Below, piece after piece: positions 1 to 6,288 of a stretch of 6,362 bases of DNA; positions within the stretch are counted from its first letter, which is position 1; every line of letters begins with the position of its first letter. The stretch is from Pseudomonadota bacterium. Lineage in GTDB: Bacteria; Pseudomonadota; Gammaproteobacteria; GRL18. The notes beneath the pieces are model-generated. The model saw only the letters and a list, made by a program, of their open reading frames with translations. It had not been told where the DNA came from and ran no database searches. The translations under genes were made by a program, and so were the position numbers. The stretch is from positions 1 through 6,362 of the forward strand of contig DAOVUE010000097.1 of the NCBI GenBank assembly GCA_030632745.1, read 5' to 3'.

Positions 1-28
1 GAGTGATGGTTATGTAGTTGAAGATTAA
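1..28 (+). other. Inverted copy of the cytochrome gene 3' end
   Basis: Read on the plus strand in the frame beginning at position 2, these bases encode SDGYVVED followed by TAA. This is identical to the C-terminus and stop of the minus-strand cytochrome c peroxidase-family gene at the right of the palindrome. If real, it is the tail of a second, convergent copy whose body lies outside the window. If the palindrome is an artefact, it is not a gene at all. I favour the artefact because there is not a single mismatch, even in the non-coding part. Confidence 0.6.
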
Positions 29-45
29 AAGCTACAGGCTAATCG

Positions 46-75
46 AACACCCCATTCTATATAGAATGGGGTGTT
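46..75 (-). terminator. Candidate terminator hairpin of the cytochrome gene
   Basis: A 12-bp perfect stem (AACACCCCATTC with GAATGGGGTGTT) encloses a TATATA loop, starting about 18 bp after the minus-strand stop codon. A GC-rich block in the stem and its position directly after a gene fit an intrinsic terminator. The expected T-run after the stem on the minus strand is missing (the sequence continues CGATTAGCCT), but that side is the suspect arm of the palindrome, so the true downstream sequence may not be shown. Confidence 0.5.
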
Positions 76-92
76 CGATTAGCCTGTAGCTT

Positions 93-1451
93 TTAATCTT
101 CAACTACATAACCATCACTCATAGTCTGCATAAAGGCAACTATATCATCCTCTTCATCACCAGTAAGACCCAGGGCACCCATATTACCAACCTCAATATT
201 TTTGCTTACTTCAGGTTTGGGCCAGCAGCCGTTGTCAAGAGCTACTTCCTCAGTTGCATCATAGATATTTAAACTCTCACAGCTGGGTTTAGTATCACGA
301 GTATTATAGAAATGAACCACACTCTTGAGACTCTTGAAGTAGCCGTTATGCATATAAGCCTTAACTATACAACCTTCAACTGATGCTGCCTCACAGGATC
401 CCAGAGCAACATTGCGCAGGGTCGGCACCTTCACTTTACCCAGATTGGCATCGGCATATCTTTCGTATCCCTTTATAGTCTTTAGAAAACCTCCTAAACC
501 AGGATCCTGCCATTTAGGATTATCCGCCGAGGAAGGGTTTTCTGGATTTCTTGGCACACCCAGATTGCTAAAGCTGAAATCGGTCAGCAGAGGAAATAGA
601 TCACCAGGTCCTCTGGCTCCAGTATGACAGCTTACGCACTGGGCTTTACCCTCGAAGAGATCATGTCCTCTTTTTTCCGCGGGGCTCCATTGAACAAGCG
701 TACCCCTGCTAGCCCGGATGGCATCAAGTTTGGAAGTAAAAGCATTACTCACATTTGAGTCTTCAAAGGCTGCAATGGACAGGGCAATACGGTCATAGGC
801 TTGTGACATTTGTTTACGCTGTTGTGGGGAAAAGCTTTTCATTCCCTCTATGGTGCAGGGATCTACAGGCAATTCCTCTACAGCCATGCAGAATTTTGGG
901 GTCCAAACGTATTTGAATAAGTTGCTATAATCACTATTACAAACGGTTTGTACCGCACATGCAGGATTGGGCAGTGCATGTTCAACAGGATTTACAAATG
1001 GTCCCTGAGCCTGATCTGCTGCAGGATTGCCCAGCTTCCAGCCTGTGGCACGACCATCCCAGAAATTTCCACCAATAAAGCGTGGTTGATTGCCCGGTTG
1101 ATTGTTATTACCTTCACCGATTAAGCGATTACCAAAATCAGCATAGAAGCGTGGCGAAAAAGTTGCGTATGCAGAGCTGGGTGGTTTACGGTTACCGAAT
1201 TCGCCCTCAATCGAGCCTTCGAAAACACCACCATGTTCATTGATTTCTGAATCCGGGCTAGTCCAGCCTGCTTCAGGAGCATGACAGGAGATACAGGCCT
1301 GATTTCCATTTTTAGAAAGATCTGTATCACGAAATATTTTTTCCCCTAATTCCTCAATAGCAGTTGGTACATCGGCATGTACCACACCAGAACCTATTAT
1401 CAACGCAAATGCAATTGGACTTATGACAAATGTTGTTATTTTTATTTTCAA
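93..1451 (-). CDS. Periplasmic di-haem cytochrome c peroxidase/MauG-family protein
   Basis: A 452-residue secreted protein of the bacterial di-haem cytochrome c peroxidase (CCP/MauG) family. Residues 1-26 form a signal peptide (MKIK basic end, hydrophobic core, likely cut after VHA). The two covalent haem sites are CISCH at 53-57 and CVSCH at 272-276. Family hallmarks are FWDGRA (130-135), QAQGPF-NPVE (147-157), VPTLRN (342-347), YMHNG (366-370) and a C-terminal NMGALGLT block (423-430), where M424 is the likely axial ligand of the second haem. Classical members reduce H2O2 with electrons from small cytochromes; MauG-like members oxidise other substrates, and the substrate here cannot be told. 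No histidine is obvious where classical CCP has its distal ligand, between haem 1 and the NRKPPS stretch. It is longer than classical CCPs because of loops holding eight extra cysteines. The start is TTG, with AAGGAA six bases upstream; there is no in-frame ATG before or within the signal peptide. Confidence 0.9.
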   Translation of the reverse strand: MKIKITTFVISPIAFALIIGSGVVHADVPTAIEELGEKIFRDTDLSKNGNQACISCHAPEAGWTSPDSEINEHGGVFEGSIEGEFGNRKPPSSAYATFSPRFYADFGNRLIGEGNNNQPGNQPRFIGGNFWDGRATGWKLGNPAADQAQGPFVNPVEHALPNPACAVQTVCNSDYSNLFKYVWTPKFCMAVEELPVDPCTIEGMKSFSPQQRKQMSQAYDRIALSIAAFEDSNVSNAFTSKLDAIRASRGTLVQWSPAEKRGHDLFEGKAQCVSCHTGARGPGDLFPLLTDFSFSNLGVPRNPENPSSADNPKWQDPGLGGFLKTIKGYERYADANLGKVKVPTLRNVALGSCEAASVEGCIVKAYMHNGYFKSLKSVVHFYNTRDTKPSCESLNIYDATEEVALDNGCWPKPEVSKNIEVGNMGALGLTGDEEDDIVAFMQTMSDGYVVED

Positions 1452-1457
1452 AATAAT

Positions 1458-1463
1458 TTCCTT
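1458..1463 (-). promoter_or_regulatory. Ribosome binding site fixing a TTG start
   Basis: On the minus strand this reads AAGGAA, six bases before the TTG at 1451-1449. It supports TTG as the start because the signal peptide begins exactly there and no ATG or GTG alternative gives a complete signal sequence. Confidence 0.75.
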
Positions 1464-1518
1464 ATGAGATTAATTGATTTTTAATGTCTGAACTAATTAT
1501 AAAAATGCTGATGTAAGG

Positions 1519-1524
1519 ATTATA
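1519..1524 (-). promoter_or_regulatory. Candidate -10 box for the cytochrome gene
   Basis: The minus strand reads TATAAT, a perfect sigma70 -10 box, about 70 bp before the start codon. No good -35 hexamer sits 16-18 bp upstream. A second TATAAT lies closer to the gene (1496-1501, minus strand). In such AT-rich DNA either match may be chance. Confidence 0.35.
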
Positions 1525-1789
1525 CGAATTCAGCTAATCTTAAAATTCATCAGTCTTTTGAATCATAATAACTGTAAAAAAATATTTTTCAATAGATTTG
1601 ATGGAATTAATTCTAAAATTATTGGATTATGTATTATTTATCTTATATAAATAAGAAATACTATGTTAACCTTGGTTATATTTTACTGGAAATTTATTTA
1701 TTTAAATTAATAAGAATTCATTCTATACAAATAGTTAGTAACATTTTATTGTAAAAAAATAACTTTAAACTAATAAATAACAAAGTAAT

Positions 1790-1815
1790 GAGTAATTTTC
1801 AAATTTAAATTACTC
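1790..1815. repeat. Inverted repeat (9-bp stem, 8-base loop) upstream of metK
   Basis: GAGTAATTT and AAATTACTC are exact reverse complements separated by eight bases. No T-run follows on either strand, so it does not look like an intrinsic terminator. It directly abuts a second palindrome at 1816-1828. Function unknown; a protein-binding site is possible. Confidence 0.5.
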
Positions 1816-1828
1816 TTCAGGACCTGAA
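1816..1828. promoter_or_regulatory. Candidate operator palindrome TTCAGGACCTGAA
   Basis: A perfect 13-bp palindrome (TTCAGG, A, CCTGAA), about 75 bp upstream of the candidate metK -10 box and about 200 bp upstream of the metK start. It has the size and symmetry of a dimeric repressor or activator site. It is not the MetR pattern TGAA-N5-TTCA (the half-sites point the other way) nor a MetJ box. SahR, an ArsR-family regulator known to control SAM-cycle genes in Proteobacteria, is a candidate to test; I did not match its motif. Confidence 0.35.
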
Positions 1829-1903
1829 TCGCACTTGATGAACTCCTGCCAACATCATTTCCAAAATTCTCCAAAAATAAGGATAAGCGAAGCTGCAATC
1901 ACT

Positions 1904-1909
1904 TATAAT
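1904..1909 (+). promoter_or_regulatory. Candidate -10 box for the metK operon
   Basis: A perfect TATAAT that would give a leader of roughly 105-110 bases before metK. There is no convincing -35 hexamer 16-18 bp upstream and no TGn extension, so an activator or another promoter is possible. A TTGACT at 1948-1953 looks like a -35 box but has no suitable -10 after it. Confidence 0.3.
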
Positions 1910-1969
1910 CACTAAACAGTATGAATTTTTTTCAATTTAAGCTGCTATTGACTTAATAATATTTAAAGT

Positions 1970-2015
1970 TAGGCCAATAAGTTCTAAAATTAGCCTATTA
2001 AAATTTAATAATAGG
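1970..2015 (+). promoter_or_regulatory. metK leader with two exclusive hairpins, one masking the ribosome site
   Basis: CCTATTA (1994-2000) pairs perfectly with TAATAGG (2009-2015) over an 8-base loop, and the second arm includes the AGG of the metK ribosome binding site AGGAAA (2013-2018, five bases before ATG). The first arm overlaps GCCTA (1993-1997), which can instead pair with TAGGC (1970-1974). The two pairings cannot coexist, which is the layout of a translational on/off switch. The stems are short (7 and 5 bp) and A/T-rich, and no known SAM-sensing core is recognised, so this is a structural candidate only. Confidence 0.35.
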
Positions 2016-2023
2016 AAATCTCT

Positions 2024-3184
2024 ATGGCTAATAGTCACTTATTTACATCTGAATCTGTCTCTGAAGGACATCCAGACAAGGTTGCTGATCAAATTTCTGA
2101 TGCGGTTCTGGACGCAATTTTAGCACAGGATAAAACGGCTCGTGTTGCCTGTGAAACTATGATCAATACCGGTATGGTTATTATCGCTGGAGAAATCACC
2201 ACCTCCTCTTATGTCGATATGCAGGCAGTGGTACGTCAAACTATTAAGGAAATTGGTTATAACAATTCTGAAATGGGTTTTGATTATCAATCATGTGCAG
2301 TTTTAACTTCAATTGACAAACAATCTGTCGATATCGCAATGGGCGTCAACGAAACCGATGCTCATGCACAGGGAGCCGGCGACCAGGGACTTATGTTTGG
2401 TTACGCGAGCAATGAAACAGAGGTATTAATGCCCGCTCCAATTACCTATGCACACCAGCTGGTTAAACGTCAGGCTCATGTGAGAAAAAATGGGACTTTA
2501 AACTGGCTGCGCCCTGATGCGAAAAGTCAGGTGACCTTTCGCTATGAAAATGACAAACCTGTAGCTATTGACGCGGTGGTACTTTCTACCCAACACGATG
2601 ATGAGATTAGTATAGAAAGCCTGCGTGAAGCAGTTATGGATGAGATTATCAAGCCCATTCTTCCACAAAACCTGCTGACTAAGGACACCAAGTATCACAT
2701 CAATCCTACCGGTCGTTTTGTAATAGGCGGTCCCGTAGGTGATTGCGGATTAACAGGTCGTAAAATAATTGTTGATACTTATGGCGGTATGGCACGTCAT
2801 GGTGGTGGTGCATTTTCCGGTAAGGATCCTTCTAAAGTTGATCGCAGTGCTGCTTATGCCGGTCGCTATGTGGCAAAAAATATTGTTGCAGCCGGTCTGG
2901 CTGATCGATGTGAGATTCAGGTTTCTTATGCTATTGGCGTTGCAGAGCCAACCTCTGTTTCTATTAACACCTTTGGCTCCGGTAAAGTCAGCGATGAAAA
3001 ACTGGTTGAACTCATTTCTGAGCATTTTGACTTACGTGCCGGCGGACTGGTTAAAATGTTAAATCTATTACGTCCTATCTATCGCGCTACAGCAGCTTAT
3101 GGCCACTTCGGTCGTGAAGAAGAAGAGTTCACCTGGGAACGCACAGATAAGGCAGAAGCTTTGAAAGCTGCTGCGGGCATATAA
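2024..3184 (+). CDS. metK: S-adenosylmethionine synthetase (methionine adenosyltransferase)
   Basis: Cytosolic enzyme that makes S-adenosylmethionine from methionine and ATP, releasing phosphate and pyrophosphate; normally a tetramer needing Mg2+ and K+. The 386 residues match the usual length of about 384. Visible signatures: [10 protein letters not shown] (10-19, with the catalytic His16 and metal-binding Asp18), E44, the GAGDQG signature (117-122), D165 and K167, R246/K247, and the glycine-rich [16 protein letters not shown] signature (260-275) with K267, K271 and D273. All line up with the E. coli active site with a shift of two residues, so the enzyme should be active. ATG is preceded by AGGAAA at five bases. 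It is the first gene of the metK-ahcY-metF operon, with a 32-bp gap to ahcY, and its ribosome site may be masked by a leader hairpin. Confidence 0.98.
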   Translation: MANSHLFTSESVSEGHPDKVADQISDAVLDAILAQDKTARVACETMINTGMVIIAGEITTSSYVDMQAVVRQTIKEIGYNNSEMGFDYQSCAVLTSIDKQSVDIAMGVNETDAHAQGAGDQGLMFGYASNETEVLMPAPITYAHQLVKRQAHVRKNGTLNWLRPDAKSQVTFRYENDKPVAIDAVVLSTQHDDEISIESLREAVMDEIIKPILPQNLLTKDTKYHINPTGRFVIGGPVGDCGLTGRKIIVDTYGGMARHGGGAFSGKDPSKVDRSAAYAGRYVAKNIVAAGLADRCEIQVSYAIGVAEPTSVSINTFGSGKVSDEKLVELISEHFDLRAGGLVKMLNLLRPIYRATAAYGHFGREEEEFTWERTDKAEALKAAAGI

Positions 3185-3205
3185 CACAAAACTGATAAAA
3201 AAACT

Positions 3206-3210
3206 AGGAA
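3206..3210 (+). promoter_or_regulatory. Ribosome binding site deciding the ahcY start
   Basis: AGGAA ends directly against an in-frame TTG at 3211 but lies six bases before ATG at 3217. The ATG is therefore the proper start, and the two extra codons read from TTG should not be included. Confidence 0.85.
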
Positions 3211-3216
3211 TTGAAA

Positions 3217-4638
3217 ATGAGTACATTTACAGATTATAAAGTAGCCGATCTGAGCCTCGCAGAATGGGGACGCAAAGAAATAGCGATGGCTGAAGTTGAA
3301 ATGCCGGGATTAATGGCTTTAAGAGAAGAATATAAAGGTCAAAATCCTCTGGCTGGTTGTCGTATTATGGGCAGTATTCATATGACCATTCAAACTGCTG
3401 TATTAATTGAAACTTTGGTTAATTTAGGTGCTCAGGTACGCTGGGTTTCCTGTAATATTTTCTCAACTCAGGATCACGCAGCAGCAGCAATTGCAGCTCA
3501 GGACATTCCTGTATTTGCCTGGAAAGGTGAAACTATTGAAGAATATTGGTGGTGTACAGAACAGGCATTATTATGGCCGGATGGTCAATTGCCCAATATG
3601 ATTTTAGATGATGGCGGTGATGCCACATTATTAGTACATAAGGGTGTGGAGTTTGAAAAGGCGGGAGCCATTCCTGAAACTAAAGCCGATGATAATGAAG
3701 AATATAAAGCCATTTTAGATGTATTACGCCGTACTATCAAGCCTGATTCAGGCTCTCAGGGCTCAAGCGTTTGGCAGGACATTGCAGGCAGTGTTAAAGG
3801 CGTAACTGAAGAAACCACAACAGGTGTTCATCGTCTTTATGAAATGCAGGAAAAAGGTGAATTATTATTCCCTGCGATGAATGTGAATGATTCAGCTACT
3901 AAATCTAAATTTGATAACCTCTATGGCTGTCGTGAATCATTAATCGATAGTATTAAACGTGCAACGGATGTCATGATTGCAGGTAAAATTTGTGTCGTTC
4001 TTGGTTATGGTGATGTAGGTAAAGGTTGTGCCCAGGCATTTCGCGGCATGGGAGCAACGGTATGGGTGACAGAAATCGATCCTATCTGCGCCTTACAGGC
4101 GGCTATGGAAGGTTATCGTGTTGTTGATATGAACGAAGTGGCCCCAATGGGTGATATTTTTGTCACCACCACCGGTAATGTGAATGTCATTAATCATGAT
4201 CACATGCAGGCCATGAAAAATCAAGCCATCGTATGTAATATCGGACACTTTGATTCTGAAATTGATATTGCTTCTTTAGAACAATACCAATGGGAAGAGA
4301 TTAAACCTCAGGTTGATCATGTTATTTTCCCTGATGGTAAAAAGATTATTATTTTAGCAAAAGGCCGCCTGGTGAATCTTGGCTGTGCTACCGGACACCC
4401 AAGTTTTGTAATGTCAGCATCATTTACCAATCAGGTAATGGCGCAGATTGAATTTTTTACCAATGCTGAAGCCTATGAAAATAAAGTCTATATTTTACCT
4501 AAATTATTAGATGAAAAAGTAGCTCATTTACACTTGATGAAAATTGGTGCTAAATTGACTCTATTGTCTAAAGAGCAGGCGGACTATATTAATGTTCCTC
4601 AGGAAGGTCCTTATAAGGCTGAGCATTATCGTTATTAG
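3217..4638 (+). CDS. ahcY: Adenosylhomocysteinase (S-adenosyl-L-homocysteine hydrolase)
   Basis: NAD-dependent cytosolic enzyme that splits S-adenosylhomocysteine, the inhibitory by-product of SAM-dependent methylation, into adenosine and homocysteine. The protein has 473 residues from ATG 3217. The substrate domain shows SIHMT (53-57) and STQDH (83-87), then the [11 protein letters not shown] block (224-234) with the catalytic Asp/Lys region. The NAD Rossmann fold has GYGDVGKG (263-270), followed by HFDSEI (344-349), [13 protein letters not shown] (387-399) and the typical YKAEHYRY end, whose Lys and Tyr contact NAD of the partner subunit. An insert of about 40 residues around 155-195 marks the long bacterial/plant-type form. 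Its presence implies one-step SAH breakdown rather than the Pfs/LuxS route of E. coli, though loss of pfs/luxS cannot be judged here. It lies in one transcript between metK and metF; its last codons start a tandem repeat. Confidence 0.98.
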   Translation: MSTFTDYKVADLSLAEWGRKEIAMAEVEMPGLMALREEYKGQNPLAGCRIMGSIHMTIQTAVLIETLVNLGAQVRWVSCNIFSTQDHAAAAIAAQDIPVFAWKGETIEEYWWCTEQALLWPDGQLPNMILDDGGDATLLVHKGVEFEKAGAIPETKADDNEEYKAILDVLRRTIKPDSGSQGSSVWQDIAGSVKGVTEETTTGVHRLYEMQEKGELLFPAMNVNDSATKSKFDNLYGCRESLIDSIKRATDVMIAGKICVVLGYGDVGKGCAQAFRGMGATVWVTEIDPICALQAAMEGYRVVDMNEVAPMGDIFVTTTGNVNVINHDHMQAMKNQAIVCNIGHFDSEIDIASLEQYQWEEIKPQVDHVIFPDGKKIIILAKGRLVNLGCATGHPSFVMSASFTNQVMAQIEFFTNAEAYENKVYILPKLLDEKVAHLHLMKIGAKLTLLSKEQADYINVPQEGPYKAEHYRY

Positions 4639-4681
4639 GAGCCGTTATTAAGAGGCGTTACTAAGAGGCGTTATTAAATAA
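4630..4681 (+). repeat. Four tandem 13-bp repeats spanning the ahcY stop and the gap before metF
   Basis: Four consecutive 13-base units start at 4630, 4643, 4656 and 4669, with core CGTTAYTARGAGS: CGTTATTAGGAGC, CGTTATTAAGAGG, CGTTACTAAGAGG and a degenerate CGTTATTAAATAA. The first unit contains the Arg-Tyr-stop codons of ahcY, so the array looks like duplication of the gene end by slippage. The copies carry purine runs (GGAG, AAGAGG) that resemble ribosome binding sites, but none is well spaced for metF. Confidence 0.9.
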
Positions 4682-4685
4682 AAAA

Positions 4686-4706
4686 ATGAGTTTAAATCCA
4701 TTATGA
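4686..4706 (+). CDS. Possible six-codon mini-ORF overlapping the metF start
   Basis: ATG at 4686 opens a frame encoding MSLNPL and stops at TGA 4704-4706, which overlaps the metF ATG (4703) as ATGA. metF itself has no visible ribosome binding site, so ribosomes finishing this peptide, or re-initiating after ahcY, could start metF by coupling. The mini-ORF also has only weak upstream purines, and a frame this short can occur by chance. Confidence 0.2.
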   Translation: MSLNPL

Positions 4707-5545
4707 AACCACAACAACCTATTAGTTTCGAGTTTTTTCCCACTAAGACCGCTGAAGGAGCAGAGAAACTTGCTCTGGTGCGTGATAAATTAAGTGTCCT
4801 TAATCCACTTTATTTCTCCGTTACCTATGGCGCGGGGGGAAGCACTCAGGAAGGGACTATCAATACAGTAAAAAGTATTATGGAAGCGGGTTATTCTGCC
4901 GCACCGCATCTGTCCTGTATCGGTTCTACCCGTGACAGTATTAAAGAAATACTTCAACTGTTTATCAGTCTGGGTATTGATAGAATCGTCGCCCTGCGTG
5001 GTGATCTGCCCTCGGGTCATCGCGATGTGGGTGAGTTTCGTTATGCCAATGAACTGGTTGAATTTATTCGTGCTGAAACTGGTGATCATTTTCATATTGA
5101 AGCAGCAGCTTACCCTGAAGTTCATCCTCAGGCTAAAAATGCGCAGCTTGATCTGGAAAATTTTATCAGAAAAATGGATGCCGGTGCGGATAGTGCTATC
5201 ACGCAATATTTCTTTAATATTGATTCCTATCTGTATTTTATTGACAGCTGTAAAAAAGCCGGCCTGGACAAACCCATAGTTCCCGGCATTATGCCCATTA
5301 CCAATTACTCCCGCCTGGCTGGTTTTTCAGATATGTGCGGTGCTGAAATACCTCGCTGGCTGGCTAAACGCCTTGCAGGCTATGGCGATGATATTGATTC
5401 AATTAAAGCTCTGGGCTTAGAAGTGATATCAACATTGTGTGAAAAGCTGCTGGCTGAAGGAGCACCCGGTTTACATTTTTATACCTTAAACCAAAGCAAA
5501 ACCACCCTGGATATCTGCCATAATCTTGGTATTCGTAACCATTAG
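4703..5545 (+). CDS. metF: 5,10-methylenetetrahydrofolate reductase
   Basis: Flavoprotein (FAD) that reduces 5,10-methylene-THF to 5-methyl-THF, the methyl donor for methionine synthase. The 280-residue TIM barrel shows SFEFFPTKT (8-16, with E10 matching the catalytic Glu28 of E. coli), SVTYGAGGST (39-48), ALRGDLPSG (97-105, with D101 matching Asp120), AAYPEVHP (135-142), KMDAGADSAITQYFF (157-171, with Q168 matching Gln183) and HFYTLN (258-263). The N-terminus is short, as in Pseudomonas-type proteins, compared with E. coli. The start at 4703 is forced: the frame has a stop at 4679-4681 and no other start before SFEFF. There is no clear Shine-Dalgarno sequence, so coupling to upstream translation is likely. 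Last gene of the metK-ahcY-metF operon; no terminator hairpin is visible in the 13 bp before the convergent gene. Confidence 0.97.
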   Translation: MKPQQPISFEFFPTKTAEGAEKLALVRDKLSVLNPLYFSVTYGAGGSTQEGTINTVKSIMEAGYSAAPHLSCIGSTRDSIKEILQLFISLGIDRIVALRGDLPSGHRDVGEFRYANELVEFIRAETGDHFHIEAAAYPEVHPQAKNAQLDLENFIRKMDAGADSAITQYFFNIDSYLYFIDSCKKAGLDKPIVPGIMPITNYSRLAGFSDMCGAEIPRWLAKRLAGYGDDIDSIKALGLEVISTLCEKLLAEGAPGLHFYTLNQSKTTLDICHNLGIRNH

Positions 5546-5558
5546 CACGGACAGTCTC

Positions 5559-6179
5559 CTAATCAGGCACTGCATTCTTTAAAGACTTAAAATTATTTTC
5601 TGGCGGAAATGGAGACATAATCACAGCGACAGCTTTTTTCAAATCGCTTCTCTTTTCATCATCTGAATCATTACGTGAAATACCTATTGGAGCAGAGCCA
5701 CGCCAGATTAACTGCTTATTATCGTTGCCAACAAAATCAATAATCAGAGTGTTTTTCGAAAAATGATGACTGATACTGGCATGTCCTCTACCCGTTCCAT
5801 ACTTGTCATTCCATGCCAGACCAAGATTATAATTAAAGAACTTATTTAATTCTCCCACGCTGATCCTCTGTTGTCCCGTATAATAATAATTTAACCAGAA
5901 ATCAGGTGCAGCATAAGTTTCTTTCTTTAATTTTTTTGCCGCCATGGCATTCTCAATAGTCAGTACAGCACCCGAGTCACGTATAAAACGATAATCTGCA
6001 TTAGCTTCCAGCTCTGCTGAAACCGGGCTGAAATTATATTTATTCATACGTTCAAAATTTTGCGCATAGTCATGTCTATAACGCCCGCCGATTAATTGAC
6101 TGACCGATGTACACCCATCCAGTACAAGCATTAAACTCAACGAGAAAATAATTACCTTAAAAAGCGGAGAGAAATTCAT
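5559..6179 (-). CDS. DUF4136-like outer-membrane lipoprotein
   Basis: 206-residue predicted lipoprotein from ATG 6179. A short basic/hydrophobic signal (1-19) is followed by a lipobox-like LDGC (20-23); Cys23 would be lipidated, and Thr rather than Asp at +2 favours sorting to the outer membrane. The Asp at -2 is unusual for a lipobox. The body resembles DUF4136 lipoproteins: DYAQNF (37-42) then KYNF, an APDFWLNYYYTG strand (91-102), TLIIDFVGNDNKQLIWRGSA (144-163, containing the typical LIWRG) and a C-terminal helix ending in FPPE (191-194). The family is widespread in Gram-negative envelopes but its role is unknown. It is convergent with metF and divergent from the frame at 6289, so it is probably transcribed alone. 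An upstream in-frame TTG at 6194 lies on the wrong side of the ribosome binding site and was not used. Confidence 0.8.
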   Translation of the reverse strand: MNFSPLFKVIIFSLSLMLVLDGCTSVSQLIGGRYRHDYAQNFERMNKYNFSPVSAELEANADYRFIRDSGAVLTIENAMAAKKLKKETYAAPDFWLNYYYTGQQRISVGELNKFFNYNLGLAWNDKYGTGRGHASISHHFSKNTLIIDFVGNDNKQLIWRGSAPIGISRNDSDDEKRSDLKKAVAVIMSPFPPENNFKSLKNAVPD

Positions 6180-6288
6180 AAAATATCCTGGCAAAAAATG
6201 TGTTCAACAGCTATAACTTATAATAAAGCAATAAAAGCAAGCTGTAATTCTAACAGTTTACTAAACAGATTGATAACTGGTAACAAGT
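6180..6288. promoter_or_regulatory. Divergent promoter region between lipoprotein and right-edge gene
   Basis: A 109-bp A/T-rich gap between oppositely directed starts, so it should hold both promoters. TATAAT occurs on the plus strand at 6219-6224, but no -35 at standard spacing is convincing for either side. Confidence 0.4.
6186..6189 (-). promoter_or_regulatory. Ribosome binding site deciding the lipoprotein start
   Basis: The minus strand reads AGGA six bases before ATG 6179. The alternative TTG at 6194 is upstream of this site, so the ATG is preferred and the lipoprotein signal begins MNFSPLFKV. Confidence 0.8.

Larger units (their letters stand above)
1..120. repeat. Perfect 120-bp palindrome, probable fold-back at a contig end
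   Basis: Bases 1-60 are the exact reverse complement of 61-120, with the centre between 60 and 61 and no spacer. The right arm contains the last codons and stop of the minus-strand cytochrome gene, so the left arm repeats that gene end in the opposite direction. The central part (46-75) looks like a natural terminator hairpin, but perfect symmetry through coding sequence is not expected of a terminator. The simplest reading is an assembly or amplification fold-back triggered by the hairpin. A real inverted duplication with two convergent identical gene ends is possible. The palindrome reaches the window edge, so its true length is unknown. Confidence 0.97.
1452..2023. other. 572-bp AT-rich divergent intergenic region
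   Basis: Separates the minus-strand cytochrome gene from the plus-strand metK operon and must contain both promoters. I see no credible coding frame, tRNA or known RNA gene in it. Positions 1464-1789 are nearly pure A/T and contain short chance-like inverted repeats, for example an 8-bp A/T stem at 1634-1654. From about 1813 to 1900 the sequence is less A/T-biased, beginning with the inverted repeats described separately. The last 110 bases form the probable metK leader. No MetJ-type AGACGTCT box and no recognisable SAM or SAH riboswitch core was found by eye. Confidence 0.8.

Noticed and set aside
1634..1654. A/T-only hairpin (8-bp stem, 5-base loop) as a regulatory element
   Set aside because: Such stems are expected by chance in nearly pure A/T DNA, and nothing about its position supports a function.
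1900..2023. Known SAM-I, SAM-II or SAH riboswitch before metK
   Set aside because: The conserved cores of these classes are not recognisable by eye; only the exclusive short hairpins are seen, so no class was assigned.
1452..2023. MetJ box or MetR site controlling metK
   Set aside because: No AGACGTCT repeats are present, and TTCA-N5-TGAA at 1816-1828 has the opposite half-site orientation to MetR.
2498..3062. Overlapping open frames on both strands within metK
   Set aside because: They lie inside a strongly conserved gene, have no ribosome sites or family features, and look like by-products of metK codons.
3211..3216. TTG start for ahcY two codons upstream
   Set aside because: It directly abuts the AGGAA ribosome site with no spacing; ATG 3217 is correctly spaced.
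4790..5279. Antisense and alternate-frame open frames within metF
   Set aside because: Their composition is not protein-like, and metF motifs occupy the whole stretch in the real frame.
5546..5600. Bidirectional terminator between metF and the lipoprotein gene
   Set aside because: Only 13 bp separate the stops; the sole palindrome nearby (TCTTTAAAGA) has no loop or GC-rich stem.
6180..6194. TTG start for the lipoprotein five codons upstream
   Set aside because: It lies upstream of the AGGA ribosome site, which is ideally placed for ATG 6179.
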